Below, piece by piece: positions 53,513 through 63,100 of a DNA stretch of 64,000 bases (within the stretch, counting starts at the first letter, position 1; every line of letters starts with the position of its first letter). The notes beneath the pieces were generated by a model, which was given only the letters and a program-made list of their open reading frames with translations, was not told the DNA's origin and searched no databases. The stretch comes from CBDAPX01 sp965198725. Its GTDB lineage: Bacteria; Pseudomonadota; Alphaproteobacteria; Rhodobacterales; Rhodobacteraceae. The position numbers and the translations under genes were made by a program. The stretch lies in assembly GCA_965198725.1 (NCBI GenBank), contig CBDAPX010000002.1:186001-250000 (forward strand). The letters run 5' to 3'.

Positions 53513-54571
53513 ATGGACATCATCGCATCGACGGCGGCCACGATTATCGAGCAGTTTCAAAAACCGACATTGGCTTTCCTGATTGGCGGGATGTTCATTG
53601 CCGCCATCGGAAGCCGCTTTGAAATTCCACAGCCGGTCTACAAGTTCATCGTTGCGCTCTTGCTGCTCAAGGTCGGGCTGGGTGCAGGGATCTCGGTACG
53701 CAATGCGGATCCTGCAGACCTCATGTTACCTGCTGTTCTCGCGGCAGCCGTGGGTGTGGGCATCGTTCTGTTGGGCAAGGCAACATTGCTGCGCCTGCGG
53801 GGCGTCCACCCGATGGATGGTATGGCGACGGCGGGCCTGTTTGGCGCCGTTTCCGCGTCCAGTCTGGCGGCGGGCATGGCGATCCTCGACGAGGAAGGCA
53901 TCCGGTACGAAGGGTTCATTGGGGCGCTCTATCCGTTTATGGACGTCGCCGCACTGGTCACGGCAATTGTTCTTGCGAGGGTCTCGGCGCAACGGGCCGA
54001 AACACGCGCAGTTTCCGGCGGCGTTTTAGCGGTCGGTGGGGCAGGCCCACGCCCAACGGCAGAGATCGAACCGGGCCTGGTCCGCGGCATCCTGATCGAC
54101 ACCGTGCGCAGCCCGGCGATCTCGGCGTTGTTGCTGGGTCTTTTGATCGGTTTACTGGCGCGACCCGAAACGGTCTTTGACAGCTTCTATGAACCTCTCT
54201 TCCGGGGTCTCTTGTCGGTGCTCATGGTCATCATGGGGATCGAAGCGTGGCAAAGGCTGAGTGAGCTCAAAGGGGTTGCGCATGCCTATCTGGCCTATGG
54301 TTTTCTGGCGCCCCTTGTGCACGGCGCGCTGGGTTTCGGGGCCGGGCTGATCGCACATCATATGGTCGGGTTCAGCGGTGGCGGCGTTGTCCTGTTTGCC
54401 GTGATGGCGGCGTCCAGTTCGGACATATCCGGCCCACCGACCATGCGCGCGGCCCTGCCAAAAGCGAACCCATCGGCCTATGTCGGCACATCCACCGGGC
54501 TCGGCACGCCTGTCGCCATCCTGTCCATTCCGTTGTGGATGGTGCTGGCAGAGTATTGGATCGGTTTATAG
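53513..54571 (+). CDS. SbtA-like sodium-dependent bicarbonate transport family permease
   Basis: A 352-residue protein with about ten transmembrane segments. FLIGGMFIAAIGSRFEIPQPVYKFIVALLLLKVGLGAGIS, FGAVSASSLAAGMAILDEEGI, GALYPFMDVAALVTAIVLA and FAVMAASSSDISGPPTMRAALPKANPSAYVGTSTGLGTPVAIL match the SbtA/DUF897 family, known in cyanobacteria for high-affinity sodium/bicarbonate uptake. In proteobacterial heterotrophs the substrate is less sure. ATG 53513 is preceded by AGGAGACAGGAC. No PII-like SbtB gene follows. Confidence 0.85.
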   Translation: MDIIASTAATIIEQFQKPTLAFLIGGMFIAAIGSRFEIPQPVYKFIVALLLLKVGLGAGISVRNADPADLMLPAVLAAAVGVGIVLLGKATLLRLRGVHPMDGMATAGLFGAVSASSLAAGMAILDEEGIRYEGFIGALYPFMDVAALVTAIVLARVSAQRAETRAVSGGVLAVGGAGPRPTAEIEPGLVRGILIDTVRSPAISALLLGLLIGLLARPETVFDSFYEPLFRGLLSVLMVIMGIEAWQRLSELKGVAHAYLAYGFLAPLVHGALGFGAGLIAHHMVGFSGGGVVLFAVMAASSSDISGPPTMRAALPKANPSAYVGTSTGLGTPVAILSIPLWMVLAEYWIGL

Positions 54572-54751
54572 GTTCGGTGAACCCCAAGGTTGCACTCTTG
54601 CACTAAATGCGAACCCGTGTTAGCCCGCGCGCCTGTCGTTTAAGAGGCGACTCACTCATGTGGGAGGCGCGGGCATCGCGATGTACAGACCGGACCACAT
54701 CAACCCAATCCTGCGGGACGCGTCCCGAAGGAGTTGAAAAGGAGACGGCCA

Positions 54752-55177
54752 ATGGCCAAGAAACTCGTGGGCAGCATGAAGCTGCAAGTGCCCGCCGGTC
54801 AAGCAAACCCATCCCCGCCGGTTGGTCCGGCGCTGGGTCAGCGCGGTATCAACATCATGGAATTCTGCAAGGCGTTCAACGCCAAGACCGCAGACATGGA
54901 GCCTGGCGCGCCATGCCCGACCGTGATCACCTATTATCAGGACAAGTCCTTCACCATGGACATCAAGACGCCCCCGGCGTCGTACTACCTGAAAAAGGCC
55001 GCCAAGGTGAAATCGGGTGCCAACAACCCGAGCCGCGAAACCGTCGGCACCGTGACCGCAGCGCAGGTCAAAGAAATCGCCGAAGCGAAAATGAAAGATC
55101 TCAACGCCAACGACATCGAAGGCGCAATGCAGATCATCCTGGGCTCTGCCCGGTCCATGGGTATCGAGGTGAAGTAA
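54752..55177 (+). CDS. rplK: 50S ribosomal protein L11
   Basis: A 141-residue L11 starting AKKLVGSMKLQVPAGQANPSPPVGPALGQRGINIMEFCKAFN, with the C-terminal rRNA-binding domain (VKEIAEAKMKDLNANDIEGAMQIILGSARSMGIEVK). It forms the GTPase-associated centre on 23S rRNA. ATG 54752 lies after AAAAGGAG and gives the family start. The rplA start follows after one base. Confidence 0.97.
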   Translation: MAKKLVGSMKLQVPAGQANPSPPVGPALGQRGINIMEFCKAFNAKTADMEPGAPCPTVITYYQDKSFTMDIKTPPASYYLKKAAKVKSGANNPSRETVGTVTAAQVKEIAEAKMKDLNANDIEGAMQIILGSARSMGIEVK

Positions 55178-55178
55178 G

Positions 55179-55877
55179 ATGGCAAAACTCGGTAAACGTA
55201 CCCGCGCCGCACGCGAAGCTTTCACAGGCAAAGACAACGTGACGGTTGAAGAAGCGGTTTCCTTGGTTAAGGCGCACGCATCTGCCAAGTTCGACGAAAC
55301 CGTTGAGATTGCCGTGAACCTCGGCGTTGACCCGCGTCATGCGGACCAGATGGTCCGTGGCGTTGTTGGTCTGCCGAACGGCACCGGTAAAACAGTACGC
55401 GTTGCTGTCTTTGCACGCGGCCCGAAAGCGGAAGAAGCTCAAGCCGCTGGCGCGGACATCGTTGGAGCAGAAGACCTGATGGAAACCATTCAGGGCGGCA
55501 CCATCGAATTTGATCGCTGCATCGCGACCCCGGACATGATGCCCATCGTTGGCCGTCTGGGTAATATCCTGGGCCCACGGAACCTGATGCCGAACCCGAA
55601 GGTTGGCACAGTGAGCATGGACGTGGCGGATGCTGTGAAAAACGCAAAAGGTGGCGAAGTACAGTTCAAGGTCGAAAAGGCCGGTGTTGTACATGCTGGC
55701 GTTGGCAAAGCGTCCTTTGACGAAGCCAAGCTGGTCGAAAACGTCCGTGCGTTTGTTTCGGCCGTTGCCAAGGCAAAGCCTGCAGGTGCCAAAGGGACGT
55801 ATATGAAAAAGATCGCGCTGAGCTCGACCATCGGCCCGGGCGTGACCTTGGATGTTGCGAACGCATCCGGCGAATAA
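55179..55877 (+). CDS. rplA: 50S ribosomal protein L1
   Basis: A 232-residue L1 (L1 stalk; also a translational repressor of its own operon in many bacteria). AVNLGVDPRHADQMVRGVVGLPNGTGK, ATPDMMPIVGRLGNILGPRNLMPNPKVGT and GAKGTYMKKIALSSTIGPGVTLD are characteristic. It is coupled to rplK. Unlike the common rplKAJL order, a terminator and two minus-strand genes follow before rplJ. Confidence 0.97.
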   Translation: MAKLGKRTRAAREAFTGKDNVTVEEAVSLVKAHASAKFDETVEIAVNLGVDPRHADQMVRGVVGLPNGTGKTVRVAVFARGPKAEEAQAAGADIVGAEDLMETIQGGTIEFDRCIATPDMMPIVGRLGNILGPRNLMPNPKVGTVSMDVADAVKNAKGGEVQFKVEKAGVVHAGVGKASFDEAKLVENVRAFVSAVAKAKPAGAKGTYMKKIALSSTIGPGVTLDVANASGE

Positions 55878-55892
55878 GCCCGCCGTACAGAA

Positions 55893-55923
55893 AAAAGAAA
55901 AGCGCCCCATGGGGCGCTTTTTT
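55893..55923. terminator. Bidirectional terminator after rplA
   Basis: Stem AAAGCGCCCC (55899-55908) with GGGGCGCTTT (55911-55920), 2-base loop, T-run to 55923 on the plus side and an A-run on the left that serves the minus strand. It lies 16 bases past the rplA stop, between rplA and the convergent methyltransferase gene. Confidence 0.93.
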
Positions 55924-55963
55924 GTTGTGCGGGCCTGCGGCGTTCGGGTTCCTGCGACCCCGG

Positions 55964-56692
55964 TTATCTTCCTTTCGCGGGCGTGCTGCGTTTGACGATG
56001 GCCACGGTTTTGCGCGTCAGATAAATCGCGTCGATCCAGTTCACCAGGCGTCGTTCCGCCGGGTTCAGATCAATGGCCCGTTGATCGCCAGCCAGCGCGA
56101 ACTGAAGCCGGGCCATCAAGCTCCAAAAGGACTCGTCAGCATCCGCGTATTTGGATGTTTCCGGCCTGTGGCCAAAGGACGTGTGAATATCCTCGACAAT
56201 GTAGACACCGTTCGGTGGCAACATCGGAAACATGGTCTTGAAGCCGACAATCTGGTGCGACCAGAAATGGCTGGCATCGTCCAGCACGACCGACGGTTTC
56301 CACTTGTTGAACACCCGGCGCAGCCTGCGTGGCCTTGCCGCGTCACCTATTTCGACGTGAATACGGTCTTCTTCAAAGGTCTTTGACACTGGCTTTATGT
56401 CAAAGCCGACAATGGTCGCCTTGGGAAAGAAAGCTTTCCACGTCCGCAAAGAGGGCGCTTTTCTGCTGGGTATCCCAACGCCAAGCTCAAGAAACGTAAA
56501 CTCTTGATCACGATAGGGCGCCAGGATGGCTTCGTAGAACCGCATATAGTCATGCTTTTCCGACCGTTTATCGGTACCGGCATCAGCCGCCAGAGTATCC
56601 AGTTCGCCCTTTGGCAACAAATCGATGACTGTCCCGAATTCCTTGCTGGGGGCGGGAATGTCAAAGTCGGTTTCAGGCGGTTTTTGGTTCAT
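55964..56692 (-). CDS. Class I SAM-dependent methyltransferase-like protein
   Basis: A 242-residue protein. The segment GTDKRSEKHDYMRFYEAIL precedes the SAM-binding loop FTFLELGVGIPSRKAPSLRTWKAFFP; an acidic FDIKPVS and VVLDDASHFWSHQIVGFKTMFPMLPPNGVYIVEDIHTSF follow. It resembles the MycE/cephalosporin-hydroxylase-like methyltransferases. The substrate is not known; it may modify a sugar or natural product. It lies between rplA and the broken esterase, an unusual place within a ribosomal cluster. Confidence 0.75.
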   Translation of the reverse strand: MNQKPPETDFDIPAPSKEFGTVIDLLPKGELDTLAADAGTDKRSEKHDYMRFYEAILAPYRDQEFTFLELGVGIPSRKAPSLRTWKAFFPKATIVGFDIKPVSKTFEEDRIHVEIGDAARPRRLRRVFNKWKPSVVLDDASHFWSHQIVGFKTMFPMLPPNGVYIVEDIHTSFGHRPETSKYADADESFWSLMARLQFALAGDQRAIDLNPAERRLVNWIDAIYLTRKTVAIVKRSTPAKGR

Positions 56693-56739
56693 TTGAGCGG
56701 GTTTCCAAGCTGTGACACTGCGGTTTTTGGTGATTTGGT

Positions 56740-58497
56740 TCAGGATAACAGCAAATCAGGCGTCTGCGTAGGGGCCGGGACCAAGCCCCAGTAATCCGCG
56801 TCTTGGAACCAGTCAAAACCGCCAAGCGTGATTTCGACCTGATCGCGCCCGTCGATCGCCAGAATCGCTTCTATGCCATCCGCATCAATGCCCAGCGTAT
56901 CCAACACCGGGTCAAAGCCATCGTTCTGGAATTCGTCAAAGGTGGCATCATCCAGCACGAGATACAGCGTGTCAGTGCCAGAGCCGCCGCGGAAAACGTC
57001 GGTCGTGATGGCCGCGTCGCCATTGAAATCCAGTGTATCCTGTACAAAGACAAAGACGTCGTCGCCCGATCCACCGCGCACTGTGTCGCTGCCTTGTCCG
57101 TCGATCAAAACATCATTGCCGCTGCCGCCGCGAATGATGTCGTCGCCGACCCCTCCGGCCAATATGTCATCGCCGGATTGGCCGCGTATGTTGTCGTTTC
57201 CGGATCCGCCTGATGCAATGTCGTCACCCCAACCCATGCGTAGGATGTCGTTGCCCGTCCCGCCGAAGGCAATATCGCTTCCGCCGCGCGTGCTGACAAA
57301 GTCATTTCCGCCATTGGCGAAGACAGCGTTATTGCCATTGTTGAGGATCGAAAAGTTGCTGAAATCCGATAGGGACGACGTGCTGCCGCCTTCCATGACG
57401 AAAGCACTGTAAGCGCCCCAAGCTTGGTGCACCACTTCGGTCGGGTGCAGTTCATCCCAAAAACCGACCTGATCGCTGTCAAACGGACTGCCATCAATCA
57501 GGAAATCATCCAGTGAAGCAAAGACGCCAAACCCGGTTGGATCTTCGCTAAACGCGTTTGAGACCGCGGCATAATCAATGATCTGGGCATTCACGCCGTC
57601 ATCTTGCAGCGTGCTGGCCAACCCGGACAGCAATTGGTTATACAAACCAATCGCAAAATCTTACACGCCATTGGACAACGCGTCGAGCACGGCCGTGGCC
57701 GGGAAAAACGTCGCGGCTGGAAGTGTGCCGAAAAACACGGTGCCAACCCCGCTGTCTGACAAGAGGCGGGCGGATGTTTCCAACTCGGATATCAGCGCTT
57801 GAATGCCTGTTGCGGCGGCTGCGATCAAAGAGAAGAAGTTGGCGTTCGGAGCCGCAGCCGCATCGCCGAGAATGTCACCAAAGTCGTTTGATCCGATGAA
57901 AAGGACCGCGGCCGTGTCGGCGGCAACCGGTGCAGGTTTTGCGGCCTGAAAACGGACAAGCTGTGCGCCAAGGTTGGAATCGTACCCGGTGCCCGGCCCA
58001 AAAGGTTCCTGCGTCCCAAGCGCGCGTGCCCCGGCATTGGCAAAATTCTGAACGTCAAAGCCGGCCACATCTTGGGCATAGACGGCATGTGTGAATTCAT
58101 TGGTGACGGCAAGACCCGGACCAAAGCCTTGTTGTTCTAGCAACAGCAATGCTGTGGCCTGGGCAGATTGCGCTTCTTGCGCGATCAGGGCTTCGACAGC
58201 CGCTTGGGTCGCGGCAAGCTCCGGCAAGGTTGGAAACGGTCCCAGCTCTGCAATTTCGAAGGCGAGAATCTATGCGCTGGCCAAGTCTAACGGGCTTGGA
58301 TCCGGACCAAGCCCGGCGACCAAGCCCTGTAGAACGGTTGCCACAAAGGCGGGGTCAGCCGTGGAATTGGCTTGCAAGGTCGCGATGACGACGCCCAATT
58401 GCTGGCCGAATTGCGCGGCAATCGCGGCAGAGGCGATTGTGTTTGTGTCGGTCAGGCTGTCGCCGAAGTAATAAACGGTGGAGAATGGCTGGGTCAT
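56740..58497 (-). pseudogene. SGNH/GDSL esterase with C-terminal RTX calcium-binding repeats, interrupted by two in-frame stops
   Basis: One 586-codon minus-strand frame. From ATG 58497: block I YYFGDSLTD (Ser14), then TAG at codon 76 (58270-58272), then TNEFTHAVYAQDV, NAGARALG and block III FIGSNDFGDIL, then TAA at codon 279 (57661-57663), then WDELHPTEVVHQ (catalytic Asp-His) and a run of GGSGND-type nonapeptides (GGTGNDILRM, GGSGNDNIRG, GGVGDDIIRG, GGSGNDVLIDG), and a C-terminal DTLGIDADGIEAILAIDG. The repeats suggest type I secretion of a surface-active esterase. No frameshift separates the parts, so the stops look recent. Recoding or sequence error are alternatives. Confidence 0.85.
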
Positions 58498-58884
58498 AAG
58501 CAACGCTTTCGTATTTGTTGAAAAGAGAGTATTGCAGTTCAACCAAGGATAGCACGGCTGGGAGTCCGTTCAAACGGATCCGAACGCTCTTTTTGAGAGC
58601 CATACAAGCAATTTTAGTTTTAACCCTTGCTCAATCACCCATAGCGACATACATGGCAGTTCTGCGTTTCAGCGTGCGATTCTTCGTGCGATGATTTGCA
58701 TTTCGTCCAAGACGGTGGGTGGTGCCATCCGGCCCCTTAATTTCCTGCCTGAGACGGGAACGACCAATGATATCCCGAGTTCTCGGGTGATTTTGGCTTT
58801 GCCCCGTATACGGACCTAAGCGCCGGGTACGTCCCGGCATAAGTGAGCCGGGGGGCGGCAGCCTCCCATAATTGGAGTGAAACT
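58498..58884. other. Gap before rplJ: promoter and 5' leader of rplJL
   Basis: 387 bases without a credible gene. The left part (58500-58625) is AT-rich and probably holds the promoter of the esterase on the minus strand. The right part holds small perfect hairpins, CCCGAG-TT-CTCGGG (58774-58787, followed by TGATTTTGG) and GCCGGG-TACGT-CCCGGC (58822-58838). Such structures in an rplJ leader are consistent with an L10-type autoregulatory site or attenuator, but I cannot confirm a match. Confidence 0.4.
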
Positions 58885-59403
58885 GTGGATAGAGCCCAGA
58901 AAGAGAAAGTGGTCGAGGAACTCGGCCAGATCTTCGAAAGCTCTGGCGTTGTTGTGGTTGCCCACTACGCCGGTCTGACAGTTGCTGAAATGCAGGACCT
59001 GCGCGCGCGTGCACGCGAAGCGGGCGGGGCCGTGCGTGTTGCCAAGAACAGGCTCGCCAAAATCGCCCTTGAGGACAAGCCATGTGCAAGCATGGGTGAC
59101 CTTCTGACCGGTATGACCGTTCTGACCTATTCCGAGGATCCTGTGGCTGCGGCCAAGGTTGCCGAGGATTACGCCAAGGAGAACAAAAAGTTCGAAATCC
59201 TTGGCGGTACAATGGGTGAGACCGCGTTGGACCGGGCCGGTGTCGAAGCCGTGTCGAAAATGCCGTCGCGCGAGGAGCTTATTGCCTCGATCGTCGGTTG
59301 CATCGGCGCACCTGCATCGAACATCGCCGGCGCGATTGGCGCACCTGCATCGAACATCGCAAGCATTCTTTCGACCATCGAAGAGAAGGCGGAAGCCGCG
59401 TAA
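58885..59403 (+). CDS. rplJ: 50S ribosomal protein L10
   Basis: A 172-residue L10 that anchors L7/L12 dimers to the ribosome stalk. The GTG 58885 start (DRAQKEKVVEELGQIFES) follows TTGGAG; a longer frame to 58843 has poor similarity. Family parts: SSGVVVVAHYAGLTVAEMQDLR, GGAVRVAKNRLAKIAL, LTGMTVLTYSEDPVAAAKV. Near the C-terminus GAPASNIAGAI is followed by GAPASNIAS, a small tandem repeat (23 identical bases, period 33). It is followed 80 bases later by rplL. Confidence 0.96.
   Translation: MDRAQKEKVVEELGQIFESSGVVVVAHYAGLTVAEMQDLRARAREAGGAVRVAKNRLAKIALEDKPCASMGDLLTGMTVLTYSEDPVAAAKVAEDYAKENKKFEILGGTMGETALDRAGVEAVSKMPSREELIASIVGCIGAPASNIAGAIGAPASNIASILSTIEEKAEAA
59305..59360 (+). repeat. Tandem 33-base repeat inside rplJ
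   Basis: 23 identical bases at 59305-59327 and 59338-59360 (start GGCGCACCTGCATCG), period 33, encoding GAPASNIA twice, an 11-residue unit. It keeps the frame. The Ala/Gly-rich character suits the flexible C-terminal part of L10. I recall similar sequences in other Rhodobacterales L10, so it is probably an old feature. Confidence 0.85.
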
Positions 59404-59483
59404 GCGGACAGCAATTTGGAATGATCTGCGTGGGGTAATGACCCAGCGTTGGAACACAAATCTGAGAACGGAAAGAGATGAAC

Positions 59484-59861
59484 ATGGCTGATCTGAAAAA
59501 ACTGGCAGAAGAGATCGTTGGTCTGACCCTTCTGGAAGCACAAGAACTGAAAACCATCCTCAAAGACGAGTACGGCATCGAGCCGGCTGCTGGTGGCGCC
59601 GTAATGGTTGCTGGCCCGGCAGGCGACGCAGGTGGCGCAGCTGAGGAAGAAAAGACTGAATTCGACGTCGTCCTGAAAAACGCAGGCGCTTCGAAAATCA
59701 ACGTCATCAAAGAAGTCCGCGGCATCACCGGCCTGGGCCTCAAAGAAGCAAAAGAGCTGGTCGAAGCTGGCGGCAAGATCAAAGAAGGCGTGTCGAAAGA
59801 CGAAGCCGAAGACGTCAAAGGCAAGCTGGAAGCAGCTGGCGCCGAGGTCGAGCTGGCCTAA
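59484..59861 (+). CDS. rplL: 50S ribosomal protein L7/L12
   Basis: A 125-residue L7/L12 with the N-terminal dimerisation part (DLKKLAEEIVGLTLLEAQELKTILK), Gly/Ala-rich hinge (PAAGGAVMVAGPAGDAGGAAEEE) and the globular C-terminal domain (FDVVLKNAGASKINVIKEVRGITGLGLKEAKELVEAG). ATG 59484 is chosen because GGAAAGAG lies at the right distance; ATG 59478 would add two residues. It is the last ribosomal gene before rpoB. Confidence 0.97.
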   Translation: MADLKKLAEEIVGLTLLEAQELKTILKDEYGIEPAAGGAVMVAGPAGDAGGAAEEEKTEFDVVLKNAGASKINVIKEVRGITGLGLKEAKELVEAGGKIKEGVSKDEAEDVKGKLEAAGAEVELA

Positions 59862-59897
59862 GCCACATAGGGCGCCCTTTGGGAGCCTTGAAATTCA

Positions 59898-59926
59898 GGC
59901 TGGATCCGGGTTTTCCGGGTCCAGCC
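59898..59926 (+). other. Strong hairpin 1 between rplL and rpoB
   Basis: GGCTGGATCCGG (59898-59909) with CCGGGTCCAGCC (59915-59926), 12 pairs with one G-U, 5-base loop. No T-run follows, so it is more likely an attenuator or RNA-processing structure than a full terminator. The intergenic space between rplL and rpoB in Escherichia coli also carries an attenuator and an RNase III site. Confidence 0.6.
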
Positions 59927-59934
59927 GAACCTGT

Positions 59935-59971
59935 CTTAGAAAGGGCTTTGTCCCGCAAAGCGTTTTCTAAG
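59935..59971 (+). other. Strong hairpin 2 between rplL and rpoB
   Basis: CTTAGAAAGGGCTTTG (59935-59950) with CAAAGCGTTTTCTAAG (59956-59971): 14 pairs, two mismatches in the middle, 5-base loop. It follows hairpin 1 after 8 bases. A long stem with a small internal loop fits an RNase III cleavage site; this is inference from shape. Confidence 0.55.
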
Positions 59972-60106
59972 ATGTGGTTCAGCGATCGGGAGGCCGCCTT
60001 GGGATGGCGGCCGTGAATTGATCCGAACGCATCGTCTCGTATGGGCAGGCTGCCGGGGCCCGACGGCAGGCTTGACCGGTGAGAAACTCGAAAGGTGATC
60101 TGAGAT

Positions 60107-63100
60107 ATGGCTCAATCGTTCCTTGGCCAGAAACGTCTTCGGAAATACTACGGCAAAATCCGCGAAGTTTTGGAAATGCCGAACCTCATTGAGGTGCAAA
60201 AATCTTCTTACGATCTTTTCCTCCGCTCAGGAGATGCTGAACAGCCAACAGATGGCGAAGGCATCATGGGCGTGTTCCAATCGGTCTTCCCGATCAAGGA
60301 TTTCAACGAAACCAGTGTTCTGGAATTCGTGAAATACGAGCTGGAGCGTTCGAAATATGACGTTGAGGAATGTATGCAGCGCGACATGACCTACAGCGCC
60401 CCGCTGAAGGTCACCCTGCGTCTGATCGTGTTTGATGTCGACGAAGACACCGGCGCCAAGAGCGTGAAAGATATCAAGGAACAGGACGTCTTTATGGGCG
60501 ACATGCCTTTGATGACGCCCAATGGCACGTTCATCGTTAACGGCACCGAGCGTGTGATCGTCTCTCAGATGCACCGCTCGCCCGGTGTGTTCTTTGACCA
60601 CGACAAGGGCAAAACCCATTCTTCGGGCAAGCTGCTCTTTGCCTGCCGCATCATCCCATATCGCGGCTCGTGGCTGGACTTTGAATTTGACGCCAAGGAC
60701 ATCGTCTTTGCGCGCATCGACCGTCGCCGCAAACTGCCTGTGACAACCCTGCTCTATGCGCTGGGTCTGGATCAGGAAGGCATTATGGATGCCTATTACA
60801 ACACCATTCAGTTCCGTCTGGAGAAGAACAAAGGCTGGGTCATGCCGTTCTTCCCCGAACGTGTCCGCGGCACCCGCCTGACATATGATCTGGTCGACGC
60901 GGCAACTGGTGAAGTCATCGCCGAAGCCGGCAAAAAAGTGACGCCGCGCGCGGTCAAGAAACTGATCGACGAGGCCGCGGTCACCGAATTGTTGGTGCCG
61001 TTTGACCATATCGTTGGCAAGTTTGCCGCCAAGGACGTCATCAACGAAGAAACCGGCGCGATCTATGTCGAAGCTGGGGACGAGCTGACGCTGGAATACG
61101 ACAAGGATGGCGATCTGATCGGTGGTACTGTTAAGGACCTGATAGATGCGGGTATTACCGACATCCCGGTTCTGGACATCGATAACATCAATGTTGGTCC
61201 GTACATGCGCAACACCATGGCGCAGGACAAAAACATGAACCGCGAAACCGCGCTCATGGACATTTACCGTGTTATGCGTCCGGGCGAGCCGCCCACCGTC
61301 GAGGCTGCTTCGGCTCTGTTCGACACGCTGTTCTTTGACAGCGAGCGCTATGACCTGAGTGCCGTTGGCCGCGTGAAAATGAACATGCGTCTGGCACTGG
61401 ATGCCGAAGACACGCAGCGGACTCTGCGCAAGGAAGACATCGTCGCCTGTATCAAGGCGCTTGTTGAACTGCGCGACGGACATGGCGACGTCGACGACAT
61501 TGACCACCTCGGCAACCGCCGCGTGCGGTCTGTGGGCGAGCTGATGGAAAATCAGTACCGCGTTGGTCTGTTGCGCATGGAACGCGCGATCAAGGAACGC
61601 ATGTCGTCGGTTGAGATTGACACCGTGATGCCGCAGGACCTGATCAACGCCAAGCCAGCGGCTGCCGCTGTGCGTGAGTTCTTTGGCTCCTCGCAGCTCA
61701 GCCAGTTCATGGACCAAACGAACCCGCTGTCCGAAGTGACGCACAAACGCCGCTTGTCGGCGCTTGGCCCCGGTGGTCTGATCCGCGAGCGTGCCGGCTT
61801 TGAGGTCCGCGACGTGCACCCGACCCATTATGGCCGGATGTGCCCGATTGAAACGCCGGAAGGTCCGAACATTGGTCTGATCAACTCGCTGGCCACCTTT
61901 GCCCGCGTGAACAAGTATGGCTTTATCGAAACACCGTACCGCGTTGTCACAGACGGTCAGGTGACGGATGAAGTGCATTACATGTCCGCAACCGAGGAAA
62001 TGCGCCACACAGTGGCTCAGGCGAACGCGACACTGGATGCGGATGGCAAGTTCATCAACGAGATGGTCAACACCCGTCAGGCAGGGGATTATACCCTTGC
62101 CGCTGTGGACAATGTGGACCTGATCGACGTGTCGCCAAAACAGTTGGTTTCGGTTGCGGCCTCGCTGATCCCGTTCCTTGAAAACGATGACGCCAACCGG
62201 GCCTTGATGGGTTCGAACATGCAACGTCAGGCGGTTCCGCTTCTGCGGGCCGAGGCGCCGCTGGTCGGTACCGGGATCGAGGAAAAGGTTGCCATCGACT
62301 CTGGTGCGGCGATCCAGGCGAAACGCGCTGGTATCATTGACCAAGTGGATGCCCAGCGGATCGTGATCCGGGCGACCGAAGATCTGGAACTGGGCGATGC
62401 GGGCGTTGACATCTATCGCATGCGCAAATTCCAGCGCTCGAACCAGAACACCTGTATCAACCAGCGTCCGCTGGTGAAGGTGGGCGATCTGGTCGGCAAA
62501 GGAGAGGTCATCGCAGACGGTCCGTCGACCGATCTGGGGGAACTGGCGCTCGGCAAGAACGTCGTCGTCGCCTTCATGCCCTGGAACGGCTACAACTATG
62601 AGGACTCGATCCTGATCTCCGAGCGGATTGCCCGTGACGACGTCTTTACCTCGATCCATATCGAGGAATTCGAGGTTGCCGCCCGCGATACCAAGCTGGG
62701 GCCGGAAGAGATCACCCGTGACATTCCGAATGTCGGTGAAGAAGCGCTGCGCAACCTCGACGAGGCGGGCATCGTTTACATCGGCGCGGATGTGGAGCCG
62801 GGCGATATTCTGGTCGGTAAGATCACACCAAAAGGCGAAAGCCCGATGACGCCGGAAGAAAAGCTTTTGCGCGCCATCTTTGGTGAGAAAGCATCGGACG
62901 TTCGCGACACCTCGCTGCGCGTGAAACCGGGCGATTTCGGCACGGTTGTCGAAGTGCGCGTGTTCAACCGCAACGGCGTCGACAAGGACGAACGTGCGCT
63001 GCAGATCGAGCGGGAAGAGGTTGAGCGTCTGGCCCGGGACCGGGACGACGAGCTCGCGATCCTCGACCGCAACATCTATGCGCGTCTCAAGGGTCTGATC

